From an uncultured Christensenella sp. (GTDB lineage: Bacteria > Bacillota > Clostridia > Christensenellales > Pumilibacteraceae): a stretch of 64,000 nucleotides of DNA. The translations under genes and the position numbers were made by a program. Below are positions 1-7,789 of the stretch, one piece after another. Below the pieces are notes generated by a model. That model saw only the letters and a program-made list of their open reading frames with translations, made no database searches and was not told the origin of the DNA. Position 1 is the stretch's first letter. Every line of letters begins with the position of its first letter. Location of the stretch: the NCBI GenBank assembly GCA_910577945.1, contig CAJTNI010000009.1, positions 4,671 through 68,670 on the forward strand, read 5' to 3'.

Positions 1-714
1 ATGACATCGCAAGACCTTTACGACGCTATCCATAAGGAATATGAACAGTTAAAATCGGTATTGCAAACAAACGACTTAGGTGCAATTATCGAGCAAACGT
101 TAAAAGTACACGCTATGGTGCACCCGAAAGCCGTTTCGGGCGCAAAGCAAGACACCATTGCGGATTATGTTCTAAACTATTTGCTTGAAAAGGACAACAA
201 AACGAAACTTGTGCCGAGAATGGACTGCGGCGTTGATTTGAATTGGGCAGGAACGGAAAAAGTGCCTATGTGTTGGCATTTTTGGCATACATATCGTATC
301 GAAGATTTGGTTACGAATATATTGATTGCCGATAAGCCGCAAATATTCAACGACGAAATACAAAAGAAAATCAATTCGCCTATAACCGATACGGGTAACG
401 CATTGGAATTTGACGAAGCGATAGAGTTTGGCAAACAACTTAACGTTGCTGCGCTGAAAGATTACATTATCACCGTCGGGAAAAATACGCGCACGATAAT
501 CGAGAATTTGACGCTCGAACAAATAAACTCTATGGTTCCCGAAGAAAGAGTTATGCAAATTCTTCGTGTCGGCGGTGTTACGACCGATGTCCGTTCGGTA
601 TGGCTGTTGGTGTATTGGGGAAGATTGACTGTCGGCGGAATGATACTTACGCCGTTGACCGACCACCATATGATGCATCTGCCGCCGTGCCTCAATCATT
701 TACCGATACTGTAA
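1..714 (+). CDS. DinB-like (DfsB-type) four-helix protein
   Basis: 237 residues. The middle (about residues 75-105) has the pattern W-H-F-W-H-T-Y-R-I-E-D-L, followed by N-x-L-I-A-D, and the C-terminal part has a WGR..VGG..L.P..DHH..HL stretch. This is the arrangement I know from DinB/YfiT-superfamily proteins with a helical bundle and a His-based metal site. Members are thiol-dependent transferases or stress-induced proteins of unknown substrate, so function is inferred only at family level. The ATG is exactly the first base of the window, so no ribosome site can be seen and the true start could lie upstream. Codon use is AT-richer than that of most genes in the window. Confidence 0.65.
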   Translation: MTSQDLYDAIHKEYEQLKSVLQTNDLGAIIEQTLKVHAMVHPKAVSGAKQDTIADYVLNYLLEKDNKTKLVPRMDCGVDLNWAGTEKVPMCWHFWHTYRIEDLVTNILIADKPQIFNDEIQKKINSPITDTGNALEFDEAIEFGKQLNVAALKDYIITVGKNTRTIIENLTLEQINSMVPEERVMQILRVGGVTTDVRSVWLLVYWGRLTVGGMILTPLTDHHMMHLPPCLNHLPIL

Positions 715-941
715 GTAATTCGTTTTTGTTGCTACCGCGTCGCCGTAACCGCTAAGACGTGGGCGTGATTTGAGTTAACGGCTTTTGCATCTATGTGAAA
801 AGTCGAGCGTGAATTAAACCGTGTGCGCTTAATTATTTAAGCGTGATAGCATGATTATTTATTTTTTGTTGTTGCAAATATCGGTTGCGTATGCTATAAT
901 CTATTACACGATAAACTGTGATTTTCGGAGCGCGCACTTGA
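715..941. other. Intergenic region with a hairpin and a promoter
   Basis: No gene seen. Bases 826-843 form a 7-bp hairpin (CGCTTAA, loop TTAT, TTAAGCG) without a U-run after it, so it is not a clear terminator. The downstream part holds the promoter of the next gene. Confidence 0.5.
872..900 (+). promoter_or_regulatory. Sigma-70-type promoter of the 942 gene
   Basis: TTGCAA at 872-877, 17-base spacer, TATAAT at 895-900. The expected transcript start is near 907, giving a leader of about 35 bases with CGGAG at 926-930 before the ATG at 942. Confidence 0.7.
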
Positions 942-1310
942 ATGAATGCGGAAAATAAAAACGAAGCTGACACTATAATGGCATATGTAAAGTCTGCAAG
1001 CTTAAAGGGTAGTGTGGAGATAGACGAACATAGTTTTTTATGGGATTTAGGCGGCGTTTATTTGCAATTTTATATTGACGCTTATGAAACCACCGTATTT
1101 TATTCTTATCAAAAAAGTCAATTTTTTAATCGCGGGCATTTTCATGAAGACAACTGTGATATCATAAGCTTGATAGATGAAATAAACGACAAAGATAAAA
1201 TAGTCCGAATAACTTTTCATGCGCTGGGCAGCAGCTTTTGTGTCGTGGACAAGGCGTGCACGAAAAAGAAAAGTCGGCTGTTCATCAGGCGTTATTATTC
1301 TTCGCTTTAA
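942..1310 (+). CDS. Small hypothetical protein, 122 residues
   Basis: I do not recognise a family. The protein is soluble, with no signal peptide or membrane segment. The N-terminal half is acidic (MNAENKNEADT...) and the C-terminus is basic (KKKSRLFIRR). Its middle is rich in aromatic residues with an FYIDAYETTVFYSY stretch that suggests beta-strands. It has its own promoter and a CGGAG ribosome site, which supports it as a real gene, whereas the reverse-strand ORF over the same bases has neither. Base composition is AT-richer than most neighbours, like the DinB-type gene before it, so both could belong to a recently acquired segment. Function unknown. Confidence 0.6.
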   Translation: MNAENKNEADTIMAYVKSASLKGSVEIDEHSFLWDLGGVYLQFYIDAYETTVFYSYQKSQFFNRGHFHEDNCDIISLIDEINDKDKIVRITFHALGSSFCVVDKACTKKKSRLFIRRYYSSL

Positions 1311-1330
1311 TTCGTCGATTGTGAAAAAGA

Positions 1331-1359
1331 TTGACAAAAATCGTTTGGGCATTTATAAT
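1331..1359 (+). promoter_or_regulatory. Consensus promoter of the LRR gene
   Basis: TTGACA at 1331-1336, 17-base spacer, TATAAT at 1354-1359: a full consensus match at both boxes. The transcript would start near 1366, followed by GGAGGA at 1385-1390 and ATG at 1395. Confidence 0.85.
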
Positions 1360-1394
1360 CTATAAAAACACTCTATTTTGTTGCGGAGGAAAAC

Positions 1395-4088
1395 ATGAGC
1401 AATACCGATTATTGTGGCGTAATAATAGACGGCAGGCTGGTATCGTTTCGGGAGTGGCACGGCTTTGACGGGCGCGTAGTGATATCCGACGGCGTTACCG
1501 AAATAGGCAACGGCGCTTTCGAGGTGGCGTATTGCGGGATAAAGACGGTTATCGTTCCGTCTACCGTCACCAAAATCGGCAAGCGCGCGTTCGCTTGCTG
1601 CGAGCTGTTGCAGGAGATAGTCATACCCGAGGGCGTCGAAACGATAGGCGACGAGGCGTTTTATAACTGCCACAGCCTTAAAAAAATCAATATACCAAGC
1701 TCCGTGACTTCAATCGGGGCGAACGCGTTTTGTAATTGCGGCGATTTGGAGGAGATAACGGTTGGCGCGGACAACCCCGTTTACCGCGCTGCGGGCAACT
1801 GTCTTATAGAGACCAAGAAAAAGCTTTTGCTGCGCGGCTGCAAAAACAGCGTCATTCCCGCCGACGGCAGCGTTACTACGATAGGCGACAGCGCGTTTTC
1901 CAACGACAGCGCGCACCCGCGGAACAACGTGCATTCCAAAGGCATAACGGAAATCGTCATACCCGACGGAATAACCAAAATTTGCAAATACGCGTTTGAA
2001 TTCAATTTCAGGCTGGAAAGCGTCGTGCTGCCCGACAGCGTCAAGACTATCGAAAAGCGTGCGTTCATGCGGTGCTACAATCTTAAAAGCATCGAGCTGG
2101 GCAACGGCGTTCAGGTCATAGGCGACAGCGCATTCGAGTACGACGAAAAGCTGAATATCGAGCTGACTTTGCCGAGCAGTCTTACAAAGCTGGGCACATA
2201 CGCGTTTTATCACAGCGGCATTACGGGCTTGAAGGTCGGCGGGAATTTAAAGACAATCGGCAAAAACGCGTTCAGGAAATGCCAAAGCCTTAAAAGCATA
2301 GAGTTTTTCGACGGCGCAACAGAGGTCGGCGAGGAAATGTTCAGCGAGTGCGACGCGCTCGAAACGGTCGAGCTTGCGCCCACGGTGAAAACCGTTGGAA
2401 AATGCGCGTTTTTTTGCTGTGAAAAGCTCAAAAAAATAAGCTTTTGCGACGGGCTCGAAACAATAGCCGAGGACGCGTTCCGCGGCTGCGATGCGCTGGA
2501 AAGCGTCGAGCTACCCGACAGCGTCAAGTACATAGGCAACGGTGCGTTTGCATATTGCGAAAAGCTGAGCGACGTTAAGCTGCCTGCCGCCGTCGAATTT
2601 ATGGGCAGCGGCGTGTTCGGCGGGTGCGCCGTTAAGGTCGCCGCGCCGAAAAAGACGGGCGTCGTCGGTTTCGATATCGCCGACAACGTGCTTATCAAGT
2701 ATAAAGGCAAAGCGCAGGACGTAGTTATTCCCGACGGCGTTACCAAAATTGCCGCCAAGGCGTTTTTCAATAAGAAATACGTAGAGCGCATAACGCTGCC
2801 CGCAAGCCTATCGTCAATCGCGAACAAAGCCATAGAGCGGTGCGAAAACCTGAAAAGCATAAGCGTGGCAAGCGGCAATACCGCATATCGCAGCGTCGGC
2901 AACTGCCTTATAGATATCAAAAAGAAAACTGTGGTTTACGGCTTTAAGGACAGCGAAATTCCCGCCGACGGCAGCGTGGCGACAATCGCCGCAAACGCGT
3001 TTGCGGGCGCGGAGCTGGAAAGCTTGGTCGTGCCCGCGGGCGTAAAGACAATCGCCTCGTGCGCGTTTAAATCCTGTAATAAATTAAAAAGCATAACGCT
3101 GCCGCAATCGCTGAAATCAATCGGTCCGAGCGCGTTTAAATACTGCACGGCGCTTGAACGCGTGGCTATCCCCGAGAGTGTGACCGCGATTGGCGTCGAC
3201 GCGTTTGCGGAATGCACGGCGTTGACCGAAATATCGTTCGAGGCGGAATGCTGCGGAGACTTGTCGGTCGGCGGCAATACGTTTTGCAAAGCGGGCAAAA
3301 ATACTAGCGGTATCGCCGTACGCGTCGGCGCAAAAGTACAAAAGCTGCCGTGCAATCTTTTTGCGAGCGGCGGCACGGAATGCGCGCCGAATATCACGAG
3401 CGTCGAGTTCGTGGAAAACAGCGTTTGCGCAAGCGTGGGCGACGAGGCGTTTTATCAGTGCGTCAAGTTAAAGACGGTCGAGCTGCCCGATACGCTTACT
3501 TCGATAGGGTACTACGCCTTTTATTGCTGTTATGCGCTCGAAAGCGTCAACATACCGAAGGGCGTCACGCAAATAGGTACGTACGCGTTTCATAATTGCT
3601 GCGCGTTGACGGAAATCGTCGTGCCCGCGGGCGTGACCAAGCTTTTCGGCGTTTTCAGCGGGTGCGGCGGGCTCAAAAGCATAAGCGTGGACGCAGGCAA
3701 TCCCGTATTTCACAGCGACGGTAATTGCCTTATCGACACGGAAAAAAAGATTTTGCTGCGCGGCGGCAACGACAGCGTTATCCCGTCGGACGGCAGCGTG
3801 GTGCGGCTCGACAATTACTCGTTCGACAGGTGCGCGGATTTGACGAGCATAGTCGTTCCCGACGGCGTCGAGGAAATATACAACAATGCGTTCGAGGGCT
3901 GTGAAAAGCTTAAAAGCGTCGAAATTGCGGCTACCGTAACGTACGTTTGCAATCCGTATTTCGAAAATTGCACGAGCCTCGAAAGCATAACCGCTACGAA
4001 AGAGCTTTTGGAAAAGTACGAGTATTTCGGATTTAAAGACAAGCAATTCGGACCGAGCGGCAGGCGCGTCAAGTTTGAGTTTCTTTGA
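1395..4088 (+). CDS. BspA-type leucine-rich repeat protein without signal peptide
   Basis: 897 residues built almost wholly of LRR_5/BspA-type repeats of about 23 residues, each with the pattern I..I.LP.SV..IG..AF..C..L..I. A longer insert motif, N-C-L-I-[ED]-x-x-K-K then [IS].P.DGSV, occurs three times, near residues 135, 502 and 775, and marks three larger modules. Proteins of this family are usually secreted or surface-bound binding proteins, but this one begins MSNTDYCGVIIDGRLVSF with no hydrophobic signal, and no membrane anchor or sorting motif is seen at the C-terminus, so it is probably cytoplasmic. Many repeats contain Cys. Start fixed by GGAGGA eight bases upstream, itself behind a consensus promoter. 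Ligand unknown. Confidence 0.88.
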   Translation: MSNTDYCGVIIDGRLVSFREWHGFDGRVVISDGVTEIGNGAFEVAYCGIKTVIVPSTVTKIGKRAFACCELLQEIVIPEGVETIGDEAFYNCHSLKKINIPSSVTSIGANAFCNCGDLEEITVGADNPVYRAAGNCLIETKKKLLLRGCKNSVIPADGSVTTIGDSAFSNDSAHPRNNVHSKGITEIVIPDGITKICKYAFEFNFRLESVVLPDSVKTIEKRAFMRCYNLKSIELGNGVQVIGDSAFEYDEKLNIELTLPSSLTKLGTYAFYHSGITGLKVGGNLKTIGKNAFRKCQSLKSIEFFDGATEVGEEMFSECDALETVELAPTVKTVGKCAFFCCEKLKKISFCDGLETIAEDAFRGCDALESVELPDSVKYIGNGAFAYCEKLSDVKLPAAVEFMGSGVFGGCAVKVAAPKKTGVVGFDIADNVLIKYKGKAQDVVIPDGVTKIAAKAFFNKKYVERITLPASLSSIANKAIERCENLKSISVASGNTAYRSVGNCLIDIKKKTVVYGFKDSEIPADGSVATIAANAFAGAELESLVVPAGVKTIASCAFKSCNKLKSITLPQSLKSIGPSAFKYCTALERVAIPESVTAIGVDAFAECTALTEISFEAECCGDLSVGGNTFCKAGKNTSGIAVRVGAKVQKLPCNLFASGGTECAPNITSVEFVENSVCASVGDEAFYQCVKLKTVELPDTLTSIGYYAFYCCYALESVNIPKGVTQIGTYAFHNCCALTEIVVPAGVTKLFGVFSGCGGLKSISVDAGNPVFHSDGNCLIDTEKKILLRGGNDSVIPSDGSVVRLDNYSFDRCADLTSIVVPDGVEEIYNNAFEGCEKLKSVEIAATVTYVCNPYFENCTSLESITATKELLEKYEYFGFKDKQFGPSGRRVKFEFL

Positions 4089-4175
4089 TTTCCGATTGCG
4101 ATAATATGCGATTATCGACTTGTCGAAGCGGAAACGCTATCGAAAATCGAAGGTATAAATTAACGGGAGTTTGGT

Positions 4176-4373
4176 ATGGAGCTTAAAGCGATTTTGGAAA
4201 AGTTTGCCGCATCGGGCTGGGATTTGATATCCGCGCCCGCGCAACGGTGGTTGGACGGGCAGTGCGACAGGGCGGCTTTGACTGCGGCGATTGCGCAGGC
4301 GGACGCCGAGTGCGGAAGCTGCGGCTGCGATTTCGACCCGCTGTACAAGCGCGCGTTGGAGCTATTGGCTTAA
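4176..4373 (+). CDS. Small hypothetical protein, 65 residues
   Basis: Not recognised. A helical, mostly hydrophobic and acidic small protein with a compact Cys cluster (ECGSCGCDFD) near residue 49-57 that could bind a metal, though this is only suggested by the spacing. A GGGAG ribosome site lies just upstream of the ATG. It ends one base before the ATG of the acetyltransferase gene, so the two are almost certainly cotranscribed and perhaps translationally coupled. The orthodox codon use agrees with its being a real gene rather than a chance ORF. Confidence 0.6.
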   Translation: MELKAILEKFAASGWDLISAPAQRWLDGQCDRAALTAAIAQADAECGSCGCDFDPLYKRALELLA

Positions 4374-4374
4374 T

Positions 4375-5127
4375 ATGGAATACGTAAAAATTACGCATGA
4401 CAATTTGGAACGCGAGCATATTTGCTGCGCCATTTCCAGTAACAAAGACCCGCAGGTCGCGAGCAAAAAGGCGTGGCTTGCCGAAAGGCTGGACGACGGC
4501 TTGGTATTTTTGAAATCCGTCGAGCGAGGCAAGTGCTTTATCGAGTATATCCCCGCCGAAAGCGCGTGGTATCCGATTGACGCTAGCGGGTATATTCATA
4601 TAAATTGCTTTTGGGTATCGGGTTCGTTCAAGGGGCACGGCTACGCAAACGATTTGCTTGCGGCTTGCGTTGCGGACGCGAGGGCGCGGGGTAAGCGCGG
4701 AATTACAGTCGTATCCTCGCAAAAGAAAGCGTCCTTTTTGTCCGACCCCAAGTATTTGGCATATAAAGGCTTTAAGGTCGCAGATACCGCCGCGCCGTAT
4801 TTTACGCTTATGTATTTGCCGTTTGACGACGGCGCGCCGCCGCCCGCGTTTAAGGCGTGCGCCAAGCGTCCGCGCATAGATAAGCGTGGGTTTACCGTGT
4901 ATTATACGCGCGGTTGTCCGTATCCCGCTAAGTACGTTCCCTTAATCGAGAGCGTTGCGAAAAGCCGGGGCGTGGAGTTTGAAAGCGTGCTTATCGACAG
5001 CGTGGAAAAAGCGCAAAGCGCGCCGACGGCGTGGACGAATTACGCCGTGTTTTATAACGGCGAGTACGTTACCAACGAGATTTTGTCGGAAAAGAAATTC
5101 GCGGAGCTTGTCGAGCGGCTCACATGA
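4375..5127 (+). CDS. yoaP: GNAT acetyltransferase with YoaP C-terminal domain
   Basis: 250 residues. It starts MEYVKITHDNLEREHICC, a beginning I recognise from YoaP-type proteins; the ORF can be extended 28 codons upstream but those codons overlap the preceding gene. The central GNAT fold (about residues 50-155) has the acetyl-CoA loop FKGHGYANDLL near residue 85. The C-terminal domain (about 165-248) is thioredoxin-like in look, with a YYTRGCPYPAKYVP stretch containing a CPYPAK motif, and ends NGEYVTNEILSEKKF, the YoaP signature. The acceptor substrate is unknown. It follows the 65-residue gene by one base. Confidence 0.88.
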   Translation: MEYVKITHDNLEREHICCAISSNKDPQVASKKAWLAERLDDGLVFLKSVERGKCFIEYIPAESAWYPIDASGYIHINCFWVSGSFKGHGYANDLLAACVADARARGKRGITVVSSQKKASFLSDPKYLAYKGFKVADTAAPYFTLMYLPFDDGAPPPAFKACAKRPRIDKRGFTVYYTRGCPYPAKYVPLIESVAKSRGVEFESVLIDSVEKAQSAPTAWTNYAVFYNGEYVTNEILSEKKFAELVERLT

Positions 5128-5199
5128 TTATGTTGCGGTAGCTTGCGATGGGCGATTTGATTGCGAAATATCGGTTGCGATTTAAGCGAGGTGTGGTTT

Positions 5200-5649
5200 A
5201 TGGGTATTGTTTTGGGCGGAAAGAAGGGCGGAATAATCGGCTCTCTAATCACGATTGTAGTCGGCTTGGGCTTGGTCGTCGGCGTGTATTTGTACAACCG
5301 CGCCGTCGATAAAAAAACCGACGGCTGGCAGCATGCGACGGCGTGCGTCGTGAGGTACGACGAGCGGCGCGAGTCCGACGACGACGGCTACGATTATAAG
5401 TACCGCGAAATCGTCGAATACGAGGTGAACGGCGTCACGTACGTCAAGCCGAGCAACGTGTGGTCGAGCGTCCGTCCGAGCATAGGCGCGTACAGGGAGA
5501 TAGCGTACAACCCCGACAATCCCGAGGATTGCGTTTTTGTTTCGGGCCGCAGCGTATTGATTGTGATTTTGTACGCGGTGGGAGGGCTGTTCGCCGCCGT
5601 CGGCGCGTTTGCGTTCGTTTATACGCTGGTTAAATACAGGAACAAATAA
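5200..5649 (+). CDS. DUF3592-like membrane protein
   Basis: 149 residues with two membrane segments, about residues 9-30 (GGIIGSLITIVVGLGLVVGVYLY) and 115-140 near the C-terminus, enclosing a soluble beta-rich domain that contains YEVNGVTYVKPSN and YNPDNPEDCVF. This is the layout of DUF3592 proteins, whose function is unknown. ATG 5200 is preferred because GAGGTG lies at 5188-5193; the ORF also has a TTG at 5161 without a good ribosome site. It ends just before a bidirectional terminator shared with the convergent tetR gene. Confidence 0.7.
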   Translation: MGIVLGGKKGGIIGSLITIVVGLGLVVGVYLYNRAVDKKTDGWQHATACVVRYDERRESDDDGYDYKYREIVEYEVNGVTYVKPSNVWSSVRPSIGAYREIAYNPDNPEDCVFVSGRSVLIVILYAVGGLFAAVGAFAFVYTLVKYRNK

Positions 5650-5667
5650 TATCAATTAAAGACGCGC

Positions 5668-5703
5668 AAAAACCGACGGGCGAGAGCGCCGCGTCGGTTT
5701 TTT
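5668..5703. terminator. Bidirectional terminator
   Basis: Stem AAAACCGACG (5669-5678) pairs with CGTCGGTTTT (5692-5701), with a run of T on one side and A on the other. It sits between the convergent DUF3592 and tetR genes and can serve both strands. Confidence 0.85.
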
Positions 5704-5716
5704 GTACTGTGTAAAA

Positions 5717-6346
5717 TTATTGACTTTTTTTGAGCGACAGCGGTTTGAATATGCCGTCGGTCAGCAGGTTCATGACGGTATCGACCGCGGCGTCGAGGTG
5801 CTTTTCTGTGAAATCGTCCTCCAATATGAATTTGAGCCCGACGAAGTTCGTTATGCCCATCAGCGTGTACGCCGTTGTTACGATATCTATATCTTTAAGC
5901 TCCGAGCTGTCGCGCACGAGCCCCGCGGCGTAGCTGCGCGCAAAGTCGATATAGTATTCCTCGAAAATCTTTTTGTCTACCGAAAGGCTGCCCCAAATTA
6001 TATTGTAGCATTGCGGATTTTCGTAGGCGAACCGAATAAAGCTCTTAATGCCGTTGCGCTCGCGGTCGTAACGGCTCTCGCAGCCCTGTATGGCGGCGTT
6101 GAGCGTGCGCTTTATTCTCAGCTTGAAATCGTACACCAGATAGCGATAAACCGCAATCTTGTCCTCGAAATAAATGTAGAACGTGCCGACCGCAGTGCCC
6201 GCCGCCTTGCAAATGTCTACGATAGACGTTTCGTAAAACCCCTTTTTTGCAAATACGACCTCCGCCGCTTGCAGCAACTCTCTGAATCTATCGTTCCCGT
6301 GTTGTGTTTTGGGCAGCTTTACGCCCAAGATATTTTTTTCTTTCAT
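5717..6346 (-). CDS. TetR-family transcriptional regulator
   Basis: 209 residues. The N-terminal TetR helix-turn-helix spans about residues 18-65: ELLQAAEVVFAKKGFYET, then SIVDICKAAG and VGTFYIYFEDK. The C-terminal half is the variable ligand and dimer domain; the ligand is unknown. ATG 6346 is chosen, since the in-frame upstream ATG would include poor sequence. TATAAT lies only seven bases before this ATG with TTGATA 16 bases further up, and no Shine-Dalgarno is visible, so the mRNA is probably leaderless. A perfect 16-bp palindrome lies in the adjoining divergent region and is the likely operator. The neighbouring divergent gene is a truncated hydrolase. Confidence 0.9.
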   Translation of the reverse strand: MKEKNILGVKLPKTQHGNDRFRELLQAAEVVFAKKGFYETSIVDICKAAGTAVGTFYIYFEDKIAVYRYLVYDFKLRIKRTLNAAIQGCESRYDRERNGIKSFIRFAYENPQCYNIIWGSLSVDKKIFEEYYIDFARSYAAGLVRDSSELKDIDIVTTAYTLMGITNFVGLKFILEDDFTEKHLDAAVDTVMNLLTDGIFKPLSLKKSQ

Positions 6347-6353
6347 GATACCA

Positions 6354-6381
6354 TTATAACAAATATCTCCGAAAATATCAA
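6354..6381 (-). promoter_or_regulatory. Promoter of tetR, leaderless geometry
   Basis: On the minus strand TTGATA (6381-6376), 16-base spacer, TATAAT (6359-6354). The ATG starts at 6346, seven bases after the -10 box, so the transcript start should fall at or next to the A of the ATG. Confidence 0.65.
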
Positions 6382-6438
6382 GCGTCGCAACACGCATTGT
6401 ACACAAAAAGCAAGCCCGTCGATTTTGCATGAAAAATG

Positions 6439-6467
6439 TTCATAAATTTATGAAAAAAATTCATAAA
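6439..6467. promoter_or_regulatory. Palindromic operator, probably for the TetR protein
   Basis: TTCATAAATTTATGAA at 6439-6454 is a perfect 16-bp palindrome. A further half-site TTCATAAA follows at 6460-6467, and TTGACA (6473-6478, plus strand) comes right after it. Position and symmetry fit autoregulation plus control of the divergent unit; this is inferred, not shown. Confidence 0.65.
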
Positions 6468-6533
6468 CCCTATTGACAAAAGGCGTTATCGGCGCGCAAA
6501 ACTCCAAAAACGGCAGGTCGATTATCGCGCTTA

Positions 6534-7076
6534 TTGTACGGCGGCGAGGTGGCGTTGCGGTTTGCGCTCGAATATCCGCAGCGCGTCGAGCGACTGATTT
6601 TGGCAAACACTGCGGCGCGCACGTCCGCGTGGCTGCGCGATATCGGGCACTGCTGGAACGCGGCGGCGGCGACGGGCGACGGCAGGCTTTATTACCTTAC
6701 CGCTATTCCCGTCATTTATTCGACGGAGTTTTACGAGTCGCATGCCGAATGGATGAAAGCACGCGTAAAAACGCTCGTTCCGTACTTTTCGCAGCCCGAA
6801 GTGCTGTCAGCGCTCGTCAGACTGACCGACAGCGCCGAAAACTACGACGTTACGGCGCGTCTGGGCGAGATATCGTGCCCGACGCTTATTATCAGCGCGC
6901 AAAGCGATATAATTACGCCGATTACCGAGCAAAACCTGTTACACGCTTGCATTAAGGACAGCAAGCATGTTATAATCAACGACAGCGGGCACGCGTCCAT
7001 GTACGAACAGCCCGCCGTGTTCGCCGCGCTCGTGCTGGGGTTTGCCAATCAAGCGGAAACGCGGTACGAGATTTAA
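6534..7076 (+). pseudogene. N-terminally truncated alpha/beta hydrolase
   Basis: About 180 residues that match only the C-terminal two thirds of a typical 260-residue alpha/beta hydrolase. It begins at YGGEVALRFALEYPQRVERL, which normally follows the nucleophile of the G-x-S-x-G-G elbow; the serine position is the TTG used as the apparent start. The acid (SAQSDIITP, about residue 124) and the His (DSGHASM, about 150) of the triad remain. A TTGACA box lies 60 bases upstream, but there is no matching -10 box, ribosome site or N-terminal domain between, as if an internal deletion removed them. Likely inactive; a functional fragment is less likely. Confidence 0.65.
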
Positions 7077-7126
7077 CGGGCGAGCGTAAAGCCGCACAGA
7101 ATCGGTATTTTGGGGAGGAGACGGCC

Positions 7127-7660
7127 ATGGCGGAAATAGACAAGATAAGACCCGAGCGTATCACGCCCGACGACTTTATCGCGCTTATAGAAATACCCAA
7201 GGGCAGCAAAATGAAGTACGAGCTGGACAAGGAAACGGGGCATTTGATACTCGACCGCGTGCTGTTTACGTCCACTCACTATCCCGCCAATTACGGGCTT
7301 ATCCCGCGTACGCTTGCCGCCGACGGCGACCACCTCGATTGCGTAGTGCTTTGCAGCGAGCGCATATCGAGCAAGTGCTTGGTGCGCTGCTTCCCGATAG
7401 GCATGATTTTAATGACCGACCAGGAGTATTTGGACGAAAAGATTATCGCGCTGCCGTTCGGCGACCCCGAGTATCGACACATCAAAAGCATCGACGAGCT
7501 GCCGCGCCATATACTCGACGAAATGGTGCATTTCTTCACCGTGTACAAGGAGTTGGAAGGCAAGGTGACGGCGGTGCAAACCATTCTCGGCGTGGACGAT
7601 GCAAAGTCTAAAATCGCCGAGTACATGAAGGCTTACGACGACTCAACCGCTAATCAGTAA
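7127..7660 (+). CDS. ppa: Inorganic pyrophosphatase, family I
   Basis: 177 residues, the usual length for soluble family I enzymes that hydrolyse PPi in the cytoplasm. Visible motifs: IEIPKGSKMKYELDKETG near residue 22-40, the NYGLIP segment, and DGDHLDCVVLC near residue 66, equivalent to the D-x-D-x-x-D metal site (the family usually has Pro where this has His). The C-terminal part HIKSIDELPRHILDEMVHFF is characteristic. A strong GGGGAGGAG ribosome site precedes the ATG. The next gene encodes a second, membrane-anchored pyrophosphatase-type domain, an unusual pairing. Confidence 0.93.
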   Translation: MAEIDKIRPERITPDDFIALIEIPKGSKMKYELDKETGHLILDRVLFTSTHYPANYGLIPRTLAADGDHLDCVVLCSERISSKCLVRCFPIGMILMTDQEYLDEKIIALPFGDPEYRHIKSIDELPRHILDEMVHFFTVYKELEGKVTAVQTILGVDDAKSKIAEYMKAYDDSTANQ

Positions 7661-7687
7661 AGCGTACGTACGCCCTGTACATAGCCT

Positions 7688-7712
7688 AAAAGCTTGCTCG
7701 GGGCTTTTGTTT
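7688..7712 (+). terminator. Possible weak terminator after ppa
   Basis: AAAAGC (7688-7693) pairs with GCTTTT (7703-7708), followed by GTTTG. The stem is only 6 bp, so this is tentative. Confidence 0.4.
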
Positions 7713-7734
7713 GCCGTAAATCGGGGCGCAGCTC

Positions 7735-7763
7735 TTGAAAAATTTTTACGTTTGTGCTATGCT
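7735..7763 (+). promoter_or_regulatory. Promoter of the membrane pyrophosphatase-like gene
   Basis: TTGAAA at 7735-7740, 17-base spacer, TATGCT at 7758-7763. The start would be near 7770, leaving a short leader with GGGAGG before ATG 7790. Confidence 0.6.
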
Positions 7764-7789
7764 GACATAAGATTACAGAGGGAGGCGGT

